The translations under genes were made by a program, and so were the position numbers. The notes under the pieces are model-generated. The model had not been told where the DNA came from. It saw nothing but the letters and a program-made list of their open reading frames with translations, and searched no databases. From positions 81,756,881 through 81,820,880 of the forward strand of contig JALJCS010000001.1 in the NCBI GenBank assembly GCA_023055355.1: a stretch of 64,000 bases of DNA, written 5' to 3'. This DNA comes from Agelaius tricolor (taxonomy: Eukaryota; Chordata; Aves; Passeriformes; Icteridae). How positions within the stretch are numbered: position 1 is the stretch's first letter; every line of letters begins with the position of its first letter. Shown one piece after another: positions 1 through 10,712 of the stretch.

Positions 1-2005
1 CACAGCACAAGACTGGATCCAGCAAACCTAATTGGTGGATAATTATTCTGTGTAGCAGAGACTGTCTTTGTTTACATCCACTTATGATATCAAGTACATA
101 TTAAGCCCAAGAAACTGTATGAATTATTATTATTATGATGTATTTATTTTTGGGACCAGTGGGGATAATAAACTGTTAGAAGCTTGCAGTGCTGGAGAAA
201 GCATTTAACTTTTCTAGACATGGCCCACGATTCTTGTGTTTTAACCTATAAAATTAATTAAAATATTGCAAATGTTTCTCCTCAAGTGGTCTCTAATTTG
301 CACTTATATGGAATCCTAGTAGATAGAATTAGAACAGACACATTATTTAGTTTCATTATCTGTATATACCATAGTTTCATTATAAAGAAATTATCATATT
401 TAAACTCAAATATGCCCATTTGCAAGAGCAAATGTAAAAAATAGTCAAGATACATATCTATTTGCATAAAAAACCATATGTATTCAACTGTGAGAAAATT
501 TAAGAGATTGAACTGAGGAAGACTGAAAACTTTGTTTTACATCTGGGGAAGGCAGCTTATAAACCACTGTGAAAACTCTCAGTGTGAGGTAGATCTTAAT
601 ATAATAATAAAATAACTTTGTCTTGTTCTTTTCATAGATATTTTTCCAGTCAGACCAATGCAGAGATGTTTCAAATTGCTAACTTGAGTTACAACACCTT
701 GTGCACTGCAAAAAATCTCCATTTTCCACCACAGTTTTGAATGTATTCAGGGGCTTTGACAGACGAAAGGAACTTTTGGACATTTACTGCCCCTGAGTTT
801 AGAAGTTCTTCTACTAGAAGATAAAGCACAAGTTGTTTTTATTTCATTAATAAAAGCCAAATCCATGGCAGTGTGAAACTCAAACTCCATTAAACTTTAA
901 GAGCAAATAAACTATATTTATTAGGTAATTCATGTGTGTAAGTAAGAGCGGGGAGACCTGATGTCGCAGGCTTTTTCCAGGCTTTGTTACCTTTTTCATA
1001 AAGTAACATGCATGTGTGATGCTGGAAATAACTGGTTAGGCAAAAATGTCATCCTCAATTAATTAATTTTCCTTTCTAGAGGATTTGGGGTGGGGGCTGG
1101 AAGGCCACATATACTGATGTTTTCAGAAAAGCAGCCTTCCTCTTACTACTGAGTTAACTAAAGGTGAGTTTTGCTGTTCCTCTTATTGTTACCTTGAACC
1201 TTCAGTCTTGACTGCTATCTCATGAGTTTTTCATTTCAGCTCCCATGAATGCATGTCAGAGGGCACTCTTTTTTCACCTGTTGATTTTTGCTTCAAGAAA
1301 CCGCAATTACCATTGCCTTACAAATGTGGCTCCACCATTTTTCAGCACTGAATAAATGAGGAGAATTTACAGTAGGGGTGAACAACTCTACTATAACGTG
1401 CTGTTTTTAAATGGAAAGAAGCCTAAAAATTATTGAAACAGTTGCATGCTTGTAATTTGCACCCTCAGTCTGAATAACATATGACTTATAAAAATTTGGG
1501 TTCCAACCTATATGCATACATCCCACCCTGACCAGTACTTTCCCTTGCAAAAGCTCAGCAAAAAATAAGGGTCCCCCTGACATTAGTGAGGCACCACAAA
1601 GCTGATCAGCCCCACCAAAGTACACAAAAGTCTGTTAGTTTTCAAAAACAAAGCTATTATTAGAAAAAATATGAGATTGTTTTTAAAAATACTTCACATG
1701 AGTTAGAATGGAGTCTATAAAGAGTTCTGTGCCTTGCAGAGCCCTCTCAGGCACTTACTCCAGCAGCTCCCTTCAGTCACTTTGGACAAAACTGGCTGTG
1801 GTTCAGCTCCGACTCTGCTCCCTGCTCTTGTTTAACTCTCTCTCCTGGATATCTCTGTTTTACCTCCTCAGCAGGAAGCCTCACACTCCAAGCCTCACTT
1901 GAGATAGGGGTAATCACTGCTGCAAGGGTGAACTTGGCCCCATGGGCAGTGGTCAGGACAAAGTCACGGCCAGCAGTGGCCTCAGTTGTCCAGCTGCAGG
2001 CTGTT
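1..2005. other. AT-rich unique noncoding sequence
   Basis: I see no gene, RNA or interspersed repeat that I can name here. Open frames are short (at most about 72 codons) and match no family I know. Small features include a short ATT run near 126-138, an octamer-like ATTTGCAT at 460-467 and several AATAAA words expected by chance in AT-rich DNA. The segment 1700-2000 is somewhat richer in GC but shows no splice-site-bounded open frame. Confidence 0.6.
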
Positions 2006-2007
2006 AG

Positions 2008-2116
2008 CCCAAAGCCCTTGGAGGAGGCAGTTTAACCCAAAGCCCTTGGAGGAAGCAGTTTAACCCAAAGCCCTTGGAGGAGGCAGTTTAACCCAAAGCC
2101 CTGTGAGGAAGCAGTG
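2008..2116. repeat. 28-bp minisatellite, about 3.9 copies
   Basis: Four tandem units start at 2008, 2036, 2064 and 2092. Each begins CCCAAAGCCC and continues with a TTGGAGGA-type core and GCAGTTTAA. The first three units differ by only one or two bases (AGGAGG versus AGGAAG), and the fourth is diverged (CTGTGAGGAA). There are no spacers, so this is a plain tandem duplication, probably recent because the units are nearly identical. Confidence 0.95.
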
Positions 2117-2950
2117 TGGATATCCCTTTCTGCCCCTGCCCCGTCCCACCACGGCTGCTGGCGCTGATTGCGGCTCACCCCGGTCACGGTGATTTCCATG
2201 ACCGATAGATGAGGAGATTGCAGCCCAGCTATTCAGACGCTGCTGGTGTTAATGAGAAGACAATGTGGGTAATCAAACTAAAACACAATGCAAACGCGTT
2301 GGTCCAGGTTATAACATCAATATTTGTTCTCCCTGCTAATACAAGCCTCTTCCTTCCAATGTTCGCTTCCTTCAAGTGAAACAGCTTGTTCTATCTGAAA
2401 TGAAGTGTTTATTTCAGAGAGACAAAAGGAAGCATTTGTGAGGAACAGCCACTGTTTTTTAAAATTCCATGTAAGTACATATGAAAAATCAGCCAATTGT
2501 TTTAAAAGCATGAGGACAAAAGTTCTAACCTTTTCAATTTTTTGTTTGTTTTTCCCCAAAATAATGTGACAAATTCAACACACATTCACCATTCAGTACA
2601 GCCCAGAAGTGAACTGTACTGCTGTCTTTACAAGACATTGTTGCCATATTTTTGCAATTAAAATTTGTCTTTTATGTCAATCCTGTTACTGATGTTTCCT
2701 GCATAATAAATCTTATCTGTGGTCCTGTCACCCAGTTTAAATTCTAATATGTGCAATGTCCCCCATACTGATGCAAAGCTGGAAAAATACTGGACTCAAT
2801 TTACTGGACATTTACATCATGGAGCTGCATGGATAAAACCTTTAATTACACAATGAACACAGACATTAGCAGTCTATTGATAATGTACAAGAGCCCAAAT
2901 GAAATCAGCTCTTGGGAAGAATATTAAAAAATTCTGCCTTTCTGACTCAT
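2117..2950. other. Unique noncoding sequence with a CpG-containing patch
   Basis: No gene is visible. The stretch from about 2135 to 2300 stands out from its surroundings. It keeps several CpGs and contains homeodomain-like and forkhead-like words next to AATGCAAACG. It reads like a possible conserved noncoding element, but that is an inference from texture only. The rest is AT-rich with no recognised repeat. Confidence 0.4.
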
Positions 2951-2995
2951 TTTATATTATTTATATTATTTATATTATTTATATTATTTATATTA
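2951..2995. repeat. 9-bp tandem repeat (TTTATATTA)5
   Basis: There are five perfect copies of TTTATATTA in a row, ending at TCATG. Translating it gives an artificial Ile-Leu-Phe tripeptide repeat, which explains a short open frame here. It is AT-rich satellite-like simple sequence. Confidence 0.97.
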
Positions 2996-3068
2996 TCATG
3001 TCATGCACAAAAGAAAAAAATGCCAAAATGTCTATATACTGTTTCTCCTTCTAAGATTTCTTTATTTC

Positions 3069-3110
3069 TTTATTTACAATTTTTTGGTCTTTATTTACAA
3101 TTTTTTGGTC
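3069..3110. repeat. 21-bp perfect tandem duplication
   Basis: Two identical 21-bp units lie side by side, 3069-3089 and 3090-3110. Each begins TTTATTTACAA and ends TTTTTTGGTC. The absence of any difference between copies suggests a recent slippage event. Confidence 0.95.
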
Positions 3111-3277
3111 TTTGCCTAGAATAATACCTATCATACTCATTCTTAGAAGATGACCAATTATGATAGTCAGAAATTACCTGGAATAAAATTTCAAACTTGT
3201 TAAAATGCAAATTCCTAAAATCACTTCCATTAATAATGGCCAAGCTTGCCAAGGCTTGTCATGAAACACAACGATAC

Positions 3278-3364
3278 AATCTGAACTCTAACATGACTTT
3301 AGAGTTCAGATTCCTTGCCAGTGACTTGAACATGGGCAAGGAATCTGAGCTCTAAAACCATGTT
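3278..3364 (+). other. Three-armed inverted-repeat cluster with long hairpin
   Basis: The left arm 3298-3319 pairs with 3335-3356 over 22 bp. The single mismatch becomes a U-G wobble if the plus strand is transcribed. The loop is 15 nt. A further 6-bp helix (AACATG at 3290-3295 with CATGTT at 3359-3364) lies beyond a 2x2 internal loop, giving a precursor of about 75 nt. A third arm, 3278-3291, is a perfect 14-bp reverse complement of 3299-3312, so two hairpins compete for the middle arm. It could be a microRNA-like hairpin, a small foldback element or a by-product of template switching. I recognise no known microRNA. Confidence 0.6.
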
Positions 3365-4003
3365 TCCTCCCTGGTGCAAGTGCAGCAAAGAGGCTGTGAC
3401 TTCCCTTACCAGAATCTCACATGACAGAAAATTTCCAGTCTTTCTTCTCTTTGATAGTAACCAAACAAATTGGTCCCTATTTCCTATTCTAGTACCATGA
3501 GGCAGAAGGATTATTTGTGGGTGATTGAATCCAACCCTCTTCATTTGCAGGGATCATTAGCTTTGGGTTTTGTGCTTTTTGAACATGACCATGTACCCAT
3601 CAGTAGCAGGCTTCAGTCACAACTACTGTTTCTGTGTCCATGCTATGTCTGATATTGCACCATGTTCCAGAAGCTTAATTTCTTCCCAATATGTTTCTTG
3701 GGTTGCTTGAAAACATATGTACATATTTGTGTGAAACTGAGCTACAGGGGCAGAAAAGTAAAATGCCGTTCCCATGCCCCAAGACCTGGCAGCATGGCAC
3801 TGCAGCAGAAGGACATCCTTGTCCTCTGGAGCAGCCTGAGGTTGAGGCGTGCTGAGGCATCTCAGATTATACTATATCTCTATCTTTAGGCAAGTGGAGC
3901 CCATCCATTTCAGTAGGTTCTTACCCTGAAATTAAGTTCAAGACTAAAATACCCAAATGTAATATCTACATATCAATATCTCCCATTATCATCTATGGAT
4001 GTT
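3365..4003. other. Unique noncoding sequence
   Basis: Overlapping open frames of 60-81 codons occur on both strands but match nothing I know and lack splice context. I see no interspersed repeat. Confidence 0.5.
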
Positions 4004-4076
4004 CAGGAATCTGTCTGGGTTCATAGAAGCTGGCATCTCTCAGGAATCTGTCTGGATTCAGAGAAGCTGGCATCTC
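4004..4076. repeat. 37-bp imperfect direct repeat, 2 copies
   Basis: CAGGAATCTGTCTGG begins both units, at 4004 and 4041. Both continue through GAAGCTGGCATCTC. The copies differ at a few positions (GTTCATA versus ATTCAGA). It is a simple local tandem duplication. Confidence 0.92.
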
Positions 4077-5711
4077 AAGGCAGGCTAGGGTATCCTGCCC
4101 ATCCTCTACCTGCTGCACCAGAAGAAAACAGGTCTCCAGAAAGGCTCTAGATCCCCTAACCCCACAGATATTCCAATCTGGACCAGATTATCCCTAAATT
4201 GATTTTATTATCCTGCTTTTTGATTCTGAAATGTAACTGGGAACTTTTTATCATATACATCAATTATTTACTTAACATCTGTATCAATATTACTACAATA
4301 TTATTATTTATTATATGTTTTTGGATCTATAGTTTCTTATTTATTGTATATTCTTACTGGAAGAAGCAGTTATATTTTCATACCTTATTCTTTATTTTCC
4401 TCTAAATATTAGACAGTATATAATGATGAAATATGGAATGCTGTTAATGCTGTAGTGGACAGGAAATGAATTAGATTGGGACCCTGAAGGTTTATTAGTT
4501 CGATGGTCTGCGCTTTTTTAACACTATGCAAATGTTAAGTGTAATTGCTTTTTTACCTTTGATTTGCTTGATTTATAGAGTTTAGGGCCTAAAGTTCGAC
4601 ACTGATTATCAAGAATGACCTTTTTCATTATACAGGCTACTAAATATAATCCAGTAATTCTTTATGCAGCCCAGTATGTTCTTAGTGAAGTAATTATTAT
4701 TGAAAAAAAATCAAATGCAATTTGGTGACCACATCTAATTTCTCAAAGCCATAAAAACCCTTATAAGTCTTTGTTTTCCTGAGGATACCCTTCAGCAAGA
4801 ACTTACTTTTGTGCTTTAGCATTTTAATATCTAATTATAATTTTAATTAAACAATGAAGATACTGCAATAATAGTTTCCTCATTAAAATATGAATCAACA
4901 GGAAAATTAAGGTATTACTGCAATCTAAAGTGGACTGTGTGGAAACTAGGTTGTATTTTATTTAAGAGGTAAGTCCTAATTATTGTTCCTGGTCTAAAAT
5001 TTACATTATAAAATGTCCAAGGTAGACAAAGGATCATTGCCTATAACCATTTACATGGTGAGAAAACACTAGGCAAAATTATGCTGTCAGCCCCCACTGG
5101 GTCTTTTAGTTGCGTCCAAACTTGCCCAAATATGAGCCAAATGTGCTCTTTTAATTTCTGGTTTGGCGTTGTTTGTTTTTTCTTGCACTTTTGGGGTTAT
5201 TTGAATAGTTTGCCATGCTGAGGCTTTGAATTTGTGGCAGCTCCCCCTGAAGTGGGAGTCACACCTGAAGTGACTTCCTTACTACAAAGAACAGCTTCCA
5301 CACTCACAGAGATACCCTCTGGGGCAAAAGAGAAGCTAAGGAGTGAAAAGCTGCGCTGGAAATACACACCCATTGTCCTGGAAATATTGGAGACATTTGA
5401 TCTGAATTAACTTTTCTAAAGGGACTCAAGGAAGTAGAGTTCTACAATTGATGTAGAACCCAAGGAAACTAAGAAAAACTGTGTCAAGTAATTTCAGAAA
5501 TTATATATATGCCATTTTCTGGGAAGAAAATTTTACAGGAACCAGGGCTGATGTAAAAGCATGAGACATTCCTAATAAATACAGGATTGAGGGTTGTGAC
5601 AGTTGTTCCTTGAGAGTAAGTTCTTCTCAAGGAGCTCCCAGAAGCACCACAGCCACATCCTGCCTGTAGCACCAAGCTGAATTTCCTCGTGGCTCCACAC
5701 TGGTGAGTGTG
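4077..5711. other. AT-rich unique noncoding sequence
   Basis: No gene or named repeat is visible. The part from about 4440 to 4720 has a texture like a conserved noncoding element. It holds an octamer ATGCAAAT at 4526-4533, TCF-like CCTTTGAT and homeodomain-like TAATTATT words with few low-complexity runs. A short hairpin (GTTCTACA / TGTAGAAC) lies near 5440. Confidence 0.4.
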
Positions 5712-5799
5712 GCACAGCACCAGCTCTGTCACCACCCTGGGTCACCTGGGCTGCTGCACAGCACCAGCTCTGTCACCACCCTGGGTCACCTGGGCTGCT
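5712..5799. repeat. 44-bp tandem duplication
   Basis: Two identical units start at 5712 and 5756. Each begins GCACAGCACCAGCTCTGTC and ends in GGTCACCTGGGCTGCT. It is a GC-richer minisatellite seed in an AT-rich setting. Its perfect identity implies a recent duplication. Confidence 0.95.
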
Positions 5800-6574
5800 G
5801 CTGGCAGCTCTGGGACTGGCTGCTGGCACTCACAGAGGGGCACAGCAGCTACAGCAAGTTAGTCTGCCGGGAGCAGTTCAGGAATTTGGGCTAATTTGCT
5901 CCACATTATAACTCTGACAGGAGGGTTTGAGACAGACAGGGTCTTAAGAAATGTTTTTCATTGTTAGGTTTTTTTCCTCTTAGCATGGCAAGGCTTGGTT
6001 TTTGCAGATGAGGAAACACTGCTAATCTCAGTTATTTGCACCACGTAGTTAATGAAAAAAAAAAAAAACGGGGTGTGTAGGGGGGAAACATCTTTAATTT
6101 ATTTGTAAGGACTAGTTCTAACTTCTCTAGCAAATATAGTTGTCATAGAGTGAACGTGTGCTGCCACCCAAAGGCAGCCCCAAAAATGTCTCCCTGCCCT
6201 TGCAGTTCTAACAAACAGCACGGCTTGACTCCCAGAAGCATGGTCCCCCGTCCTCTCCCATCTTTCCTCAGAGCTACCTAGAGAATGTGTCATTAAATTA
6301 AGTATAAACAAGGTGAGAACGAGCTAATCTCAGCAGTTAAAGGTGGCTCGCAGAAAACGTCTCACCACTTGTGAATATGGTATTACAATTACTGCTGCTT
6401 TTCTTTATCTATAAAAGGAAGTGAGCAAAGGGTGATTACCCTCCCCTGCCCCCATTATCTGGTGTGTTGCTAGCAATAGTTTTCAGTTAAATATAATGTT
6501 AATAATTTTTATTATTTAAACTCAAGTATGCTGGCTTAGCAATAGGAAATGAAGGCTCTGGGGAGAGTACAGTC
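5800..6574. other. Unique noncoding sequence
   Basis: It contains a 14-base A run near 6055 followed by a G-rich stretch. Open frames are short (70 codons or fewer) and unrecognised. No repeat family is identified. Confidence 0.5.
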
Positions 6575-6882
6575 TTTCAATACTTAAGGAGGGGGCTTAT
6601 AAGACTTGTAGCAACAGGACAAAGGGCAAGAGTTTTCAAATAAAAGAAGGTAGATTTAGAATGGATATAAAGAACACTTTTAATAGGAGGGTGTTGAGGG
6701 ACTTGAACAGGTTGCCCAGAGAAGCTGTGGCTGCTCCATCTCTGGAAGTGTTCCAGGCCAGGTTGGGTGGGGCTTTGAGAAACCTGGTGCAGTGGAAGAC
6801 ATCTCTGCCATGGCAGGGAGGTTGGAGCTAGATGATCTTCAAAGATCCCTTCCAACCCAAACCACACTATGCTTCTATGATT
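6575..6882 (+). mobile_element. CR1 LINE 3'-end fragment
   Basis: This 5'-truncated copy covers only the terminal part of ORF2 and the 3' UTR of CR1, a non-LTR retrotransposon. Diagnostic words in order are CTTAAGGAGGGGGCTTATAAG, AGGTTGCCCAGAGAAGCTGTGG, GGTTGGAGCTAGATGATCTT and CCCTTCCAACCCAAACCA, ending in a decayed ATTCTATGAT-type tail near 6882. Compared with a CR1 of the same type, roughly 30 bases are missing after GGGGGCTTATAAG, and the region before the AGGTTGCCCAG word is diverged. No poly(A) tail is present, as is normal for CR1. It is not coding. Confidence 0.9.
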
Positions 6883-9800
6883 TTTATGTGAAATAAAGGT
6901 TAATTAGTACATTTTGGTAACTTAAAATTTCTGCTCTCTCCACACACCTAAATAATACTTTGGCATTAATTAAGTTAGCTATAGCAGAGCACCAGCTGAT
7001 GAGTTGGTCTAAAAGAGGGAGAAAAATTTCATAGTACTGAGCATTCTGACTTACTGACTTATTGCAGCCTTATTGGCTGCACACTGGAAGCAGTAAAAAT
7101 AACAGGTTTTGTTTTTTGGGGGAAAAAACCAAATTAAGATCAGCAAAATCATTTCCAAGCAAGACGTGAATTCAATAGCATAAATACTGAAAACTTTGCA
7201 TGATCATCCAGGAAAAGAGACAGCTTTGTTAATATCATTGCTACTAGCACTAGTACATTGCTACATTTCAACATATGGCTTCAGCAAAACAGAAAAAAAC
7301 TATTGATAACTTGACAAAAGTGTTGTGTCTCGGCCTCTTCACAGCAGGGGGAATGAAGAAATCAAGACTGTTATAATCAGTATCAAGTGTTCCTACTGTA
7401 GTTTTCCTTTTGCCTGATTTTTTAAAAAGGTGAAGAGGGAAATCACATTTAATATTTCTTTTAATTCATACACTCAAATGGTGGCCAGTTTTCAGTTTTT
7501 AATCTTCACTTTAACAAAGAGCAGTTGGGCAGCTATTGACAGTGAAACACAGCAGTCGCCTACCTTGTAAATTAGAAGCTGCGGTAGTAAAAATGGATTT
7601 GTATATCACCGGGAGTAGAGAGAGTGTCTGCCTTGTAAATTTAATTAAACAGCAGGTGCAAAATCAGGTCATATGGCTTTGATGTGCCCCATGTGAGGAT
7701 GACAACTAGACAATGATTCTAATATGAAGAAATTTGCATACATTTGCATTGGATTGCATAGAACATTGTAGCTCACACCTACTTTCTGTGTTTCATTTTG
7801 GGGAAGTTGGAAATTTGAATGAACAGTTCCTATTTAGTTCCTACAACGAAACACAAGAAACGTTTTTGTTCTGTCATGGTAGGGAACATATGGGTTATGA
7901 TGCTATTATGTACCATTTTATAGAGTATGCTTACATGATAATCAAACATTTGAAAATGCAGCTGAGATACTTGTAATGACAGGAGAAACAAAGCTGAAAG
8001 TAGGGGGGAATAGAGAGGAAGAATGGAAACCACCTCAGTGTTTTAATCTTTCCTTGATGATCATTTGTTTGCTGGAGCATTAATGCAAATCTACATTCTG
8101 GTCTTTGTCCAAGGCGTGTCACAAACAATTCTTTTCGCTTTTGCAGCTAATATTGTAAACAATGAAATTATGTAGGCTGGAAGTGTTTTCAAATCTGGCA
8201 ATTAGCACCTCATAATGATTATTAGTTATACATAAAAATGCATTTTCTCACATTACTAGGCTAAGTTAAAGGTAGAAATGTGTAGATGATAGTTATGCTT
8301 CTTATGCTATCAATTTAATGGGAAAACTAACTATATAGATCCCCAGACCTTTTCTTTGCAGTTAAAAATGTTAATGAACAGTTGGTTTCATTTTTGACAG
8401 TTTGTCTGTGAGATTCTGAATCCCAGTGCTGTTTTTGCTGACTATGCTAGAAGTATAAGTTTTAGAGGCTATTAAAACACAACTGGGAAGGCAAAACAAA
8501 TCAGTCTGAGAGCAGAGGATGCAGCTGAGAAAAAGGCTGAACTTTGCTCCTTAGGCAGTGCCTAAACCTGGATCAGTGAAGACTGAAACCTGCCAAGAAA
8601 AGGCTGTTCATCAGGGAAGCTATAGGCATGAGCCTGTCTGCACTTTTGTAGTCTGATCTGCAAAGCAACAAAGCCCCCCCAATTTAGAAGGTTGCAGTGG
8701 CTCAGTCCTGGGTGTGGCTGTCCCTGTAAACTGCCCAATCTAGCAGCTATCATGTTATGATTGCCGTGTCCCAACTTTTGTCACTGAACTAAGTGCAGCA
8801 ATCACCCCAGAAAGTTCAGTTCACTTTAAATAGACACAGAGATCAGATGTAAGGACACAGCAGAGTCCTTGTGGCAAAGGTGTAAATTCCACCTCTGTCT
8901 GAGAGCTCCCCTGAAAGGTAGTGCCTGGTGACACCAATCTGGTGTACATGGATACTCAGGTGTCCTCAACTCAGGGTGTCTATGTTGCCCTTTAGTTTAT
9001 GGGACAGCGTTAAAAGAAGCACCATCATGTATCAGGAGTCACCACTTTTAAGTGCTCATGATGTTGATTTTCACACATATTTCCCAGCATAGACTTCAGC
9101 TCCCAGGGAAGAAAATGCACTTTGCACTAGGGTTACACAGTGGCTGGACAAAAGCCAAAAGCAACATGACAAAACTTCTGGTACAAAGACATTGGCCCTT
9201 TAGGAGCCTCACACTGCAGAATAGATCCAAAGGGACGTGTGAGGGTCTTTTTGACTTGGAGTGTTTCACTTTGCCTCTGCTGTAGCTTCTGTGAGAACAC
9301 CAACCTCCACATGACTCAGCACTGCTGGGGGGCTGGTGGGAAACAGCTGGAAAAGGAAAAAGGAAGAGAAGGAAGTGGGATGAGAATTCAAGGAAAGGAT
9401 GGGAGAAATCCGAACAGGAGCCTCCTAGACAGATCACCTGCCAACATAAAATACTTCCATTATATAAACAGTTGATCTGCTTCAGGAGTTTTCTTTCTTT
9501 ACTGCCTACAGCCTCCTCACTGAGGTTTTCTATATCTTCTGTTGTGGTGATTGCTAAATCAACTGTTTCTGTTTACCCTCTTTAGGGAAAGAGACTTTCC
9601 AAGTGACTGGCAGAAATACTATAATTTTTGTAACCATTCTCCCAAAATCAGTCATCACTGGTACTGGCTTTGTCTGTGAGACACTGTGTGTACTTTCTCA
9701 GATAAATGCCCTGAGCTCCCCCAACGTGGGCACTGAAGCTCATTGTGCCCTCAGCATGTAAATAAAGCAGGTTTACGTAATTTGGTCCTAAGTATTTTGT

Positions 9801-10060
9801 TTTAAAACATCACATTCTTTGTCCTGGAGCTCCCAGAGGAAGTTTAATGAAACTGTCAATATACCAGTTGCAAACATGTAAACTCCAGCTCTAGATAAAC
9901 ACCAAACAATAATCTAAAACTTCCATTTGAGAGAAAAATATGTTAGTTACTTTCTTTATTCAATTTCCTACCTTTTTTTTTAAGAATTGCTAAAATTAAA
10001 ATCTAAAGGAAAAAAGCAAACATGAAACAAATCAAGTAATTAATTTAAATATATTTTAAT
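6883..10060. other. Unique noncoding sequence with a possible regulatory cluster at 7.5-8.25 kb
   Basis: No gene is visible. Between about 7500 and 8250 the sequence is complex rather than repetitive. It holds two direct octamer words ATTTGCAT spaced 10 bp apart (7732-7739, 7742-7749), a third octamer in the opposite sense (8083-8090), an E-box (CAGGTG) and SOX-like AACAAT words. It may be a conserved enhancer, but I cannot test conservation. The region 9000-9480 has overlapping open frames up to 113 codons on both strands that I do not recognise. Confidence 0.4.
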
Positions 10061-10115
10061 TTTGTGGGGTTTTCGTTTGTTTTTGCTTTTTTTGTGGTTG
10101 TTTGGGGTTTTTTTA
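10061..10115 (+). repeat. T/G low-complexity tract
   Basis: The plus strand is almost only T and G (TTTGTGGGGTTTTCG, then TTTGGGGTTTTTTT). Similar GT-type tracts recur in this window at 26.8, 33.2, 38.74 and 61.73 kb. It is low-complexity DNA of no assigned family. Confidence 0.8.
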
Positions 10116-10587
10116 ATTACATGAAATGGTGCCCAAGAAAGCAAACATCAGAAGTAACAAAATTAATTATGACATCAATAAACAATTCAGCAGTTCTGAG
10201 AAAATATTCAAATGACCTTCCCAAATAAAATGCCAACAATATATATTAAACCTGTAAGAGTCTTTTAAAAAATAGTTAGTATGCCAAGTATTTTCAAATG
10301 GATTGGCCACCCACATTAATTGTACGGCAAGGTTATTCCCATGGATCACAGGGCAAAAGAAAAAATTAAGAGAACAAAAGCAAAACCACCTATCAAGAGC
10401 AACGAAGCACAGTAAGGAAGACACCTACAAAAAATAAAGAAGACTAAGGGGAGTCAAGATGTTTGGTTTTACCAGCCCTTCCTGCAGTGTGAAACCAAGG
10501 AGTCAGTGCATAGGAAGGGCAGGAGAAAAGGAGCTCTGGCCAAGCCCTGCAGGTCCCAGGTGTCCTGAGGTGGTGAGGAGAGATGGG

Positions 10588-10712
10588 AAGTGAGGGAGAT
10601 GGGAGGTGATGGGAGATGAGAGGTGATGGGAGATGGGAGGTGATGGGAGATGGGAGGTGAGGGAGATGAGAGGTGATGGGAGATGAGAGGTGATGGGAGA
10701 TGAGAGGTGATG
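10588..10712 (+). repeat. 17-bp G-rich minisatellite, about 7.4 copies
   Basis: Units start at 10588, 10604, 10621, 10638, 10655, 10671, 10688 and 10705. The typical unit is AGGTGATGGGAGATGRG. The first and fifth units are 16 bp because a base is lost in the GTGAGGG variant. The plus strand has GGG runs at 10628, 10635, 10645, 10652 and 10661 with loops of 4-7 bases, which satisfies the usual G-quadruplex pattern. On the minus strand the array gives an artificial Ser/His/Pro-rich peptide, which explains open frames of 99 and 156 codons here. Confidence 0.95.

Noticed and set aside
648..665. GTCAGACCAATG, resembling the start of the ancient reptile repeat motif
   Set aside because: Similarity ends after about 12 bases, with no following motif words.
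2008..2116. Four 28-bp repeats of CRISPR-like unit length
   Set aside because: The units abut with no spacers, and the genome is vertebrate. It is a minisatellite.
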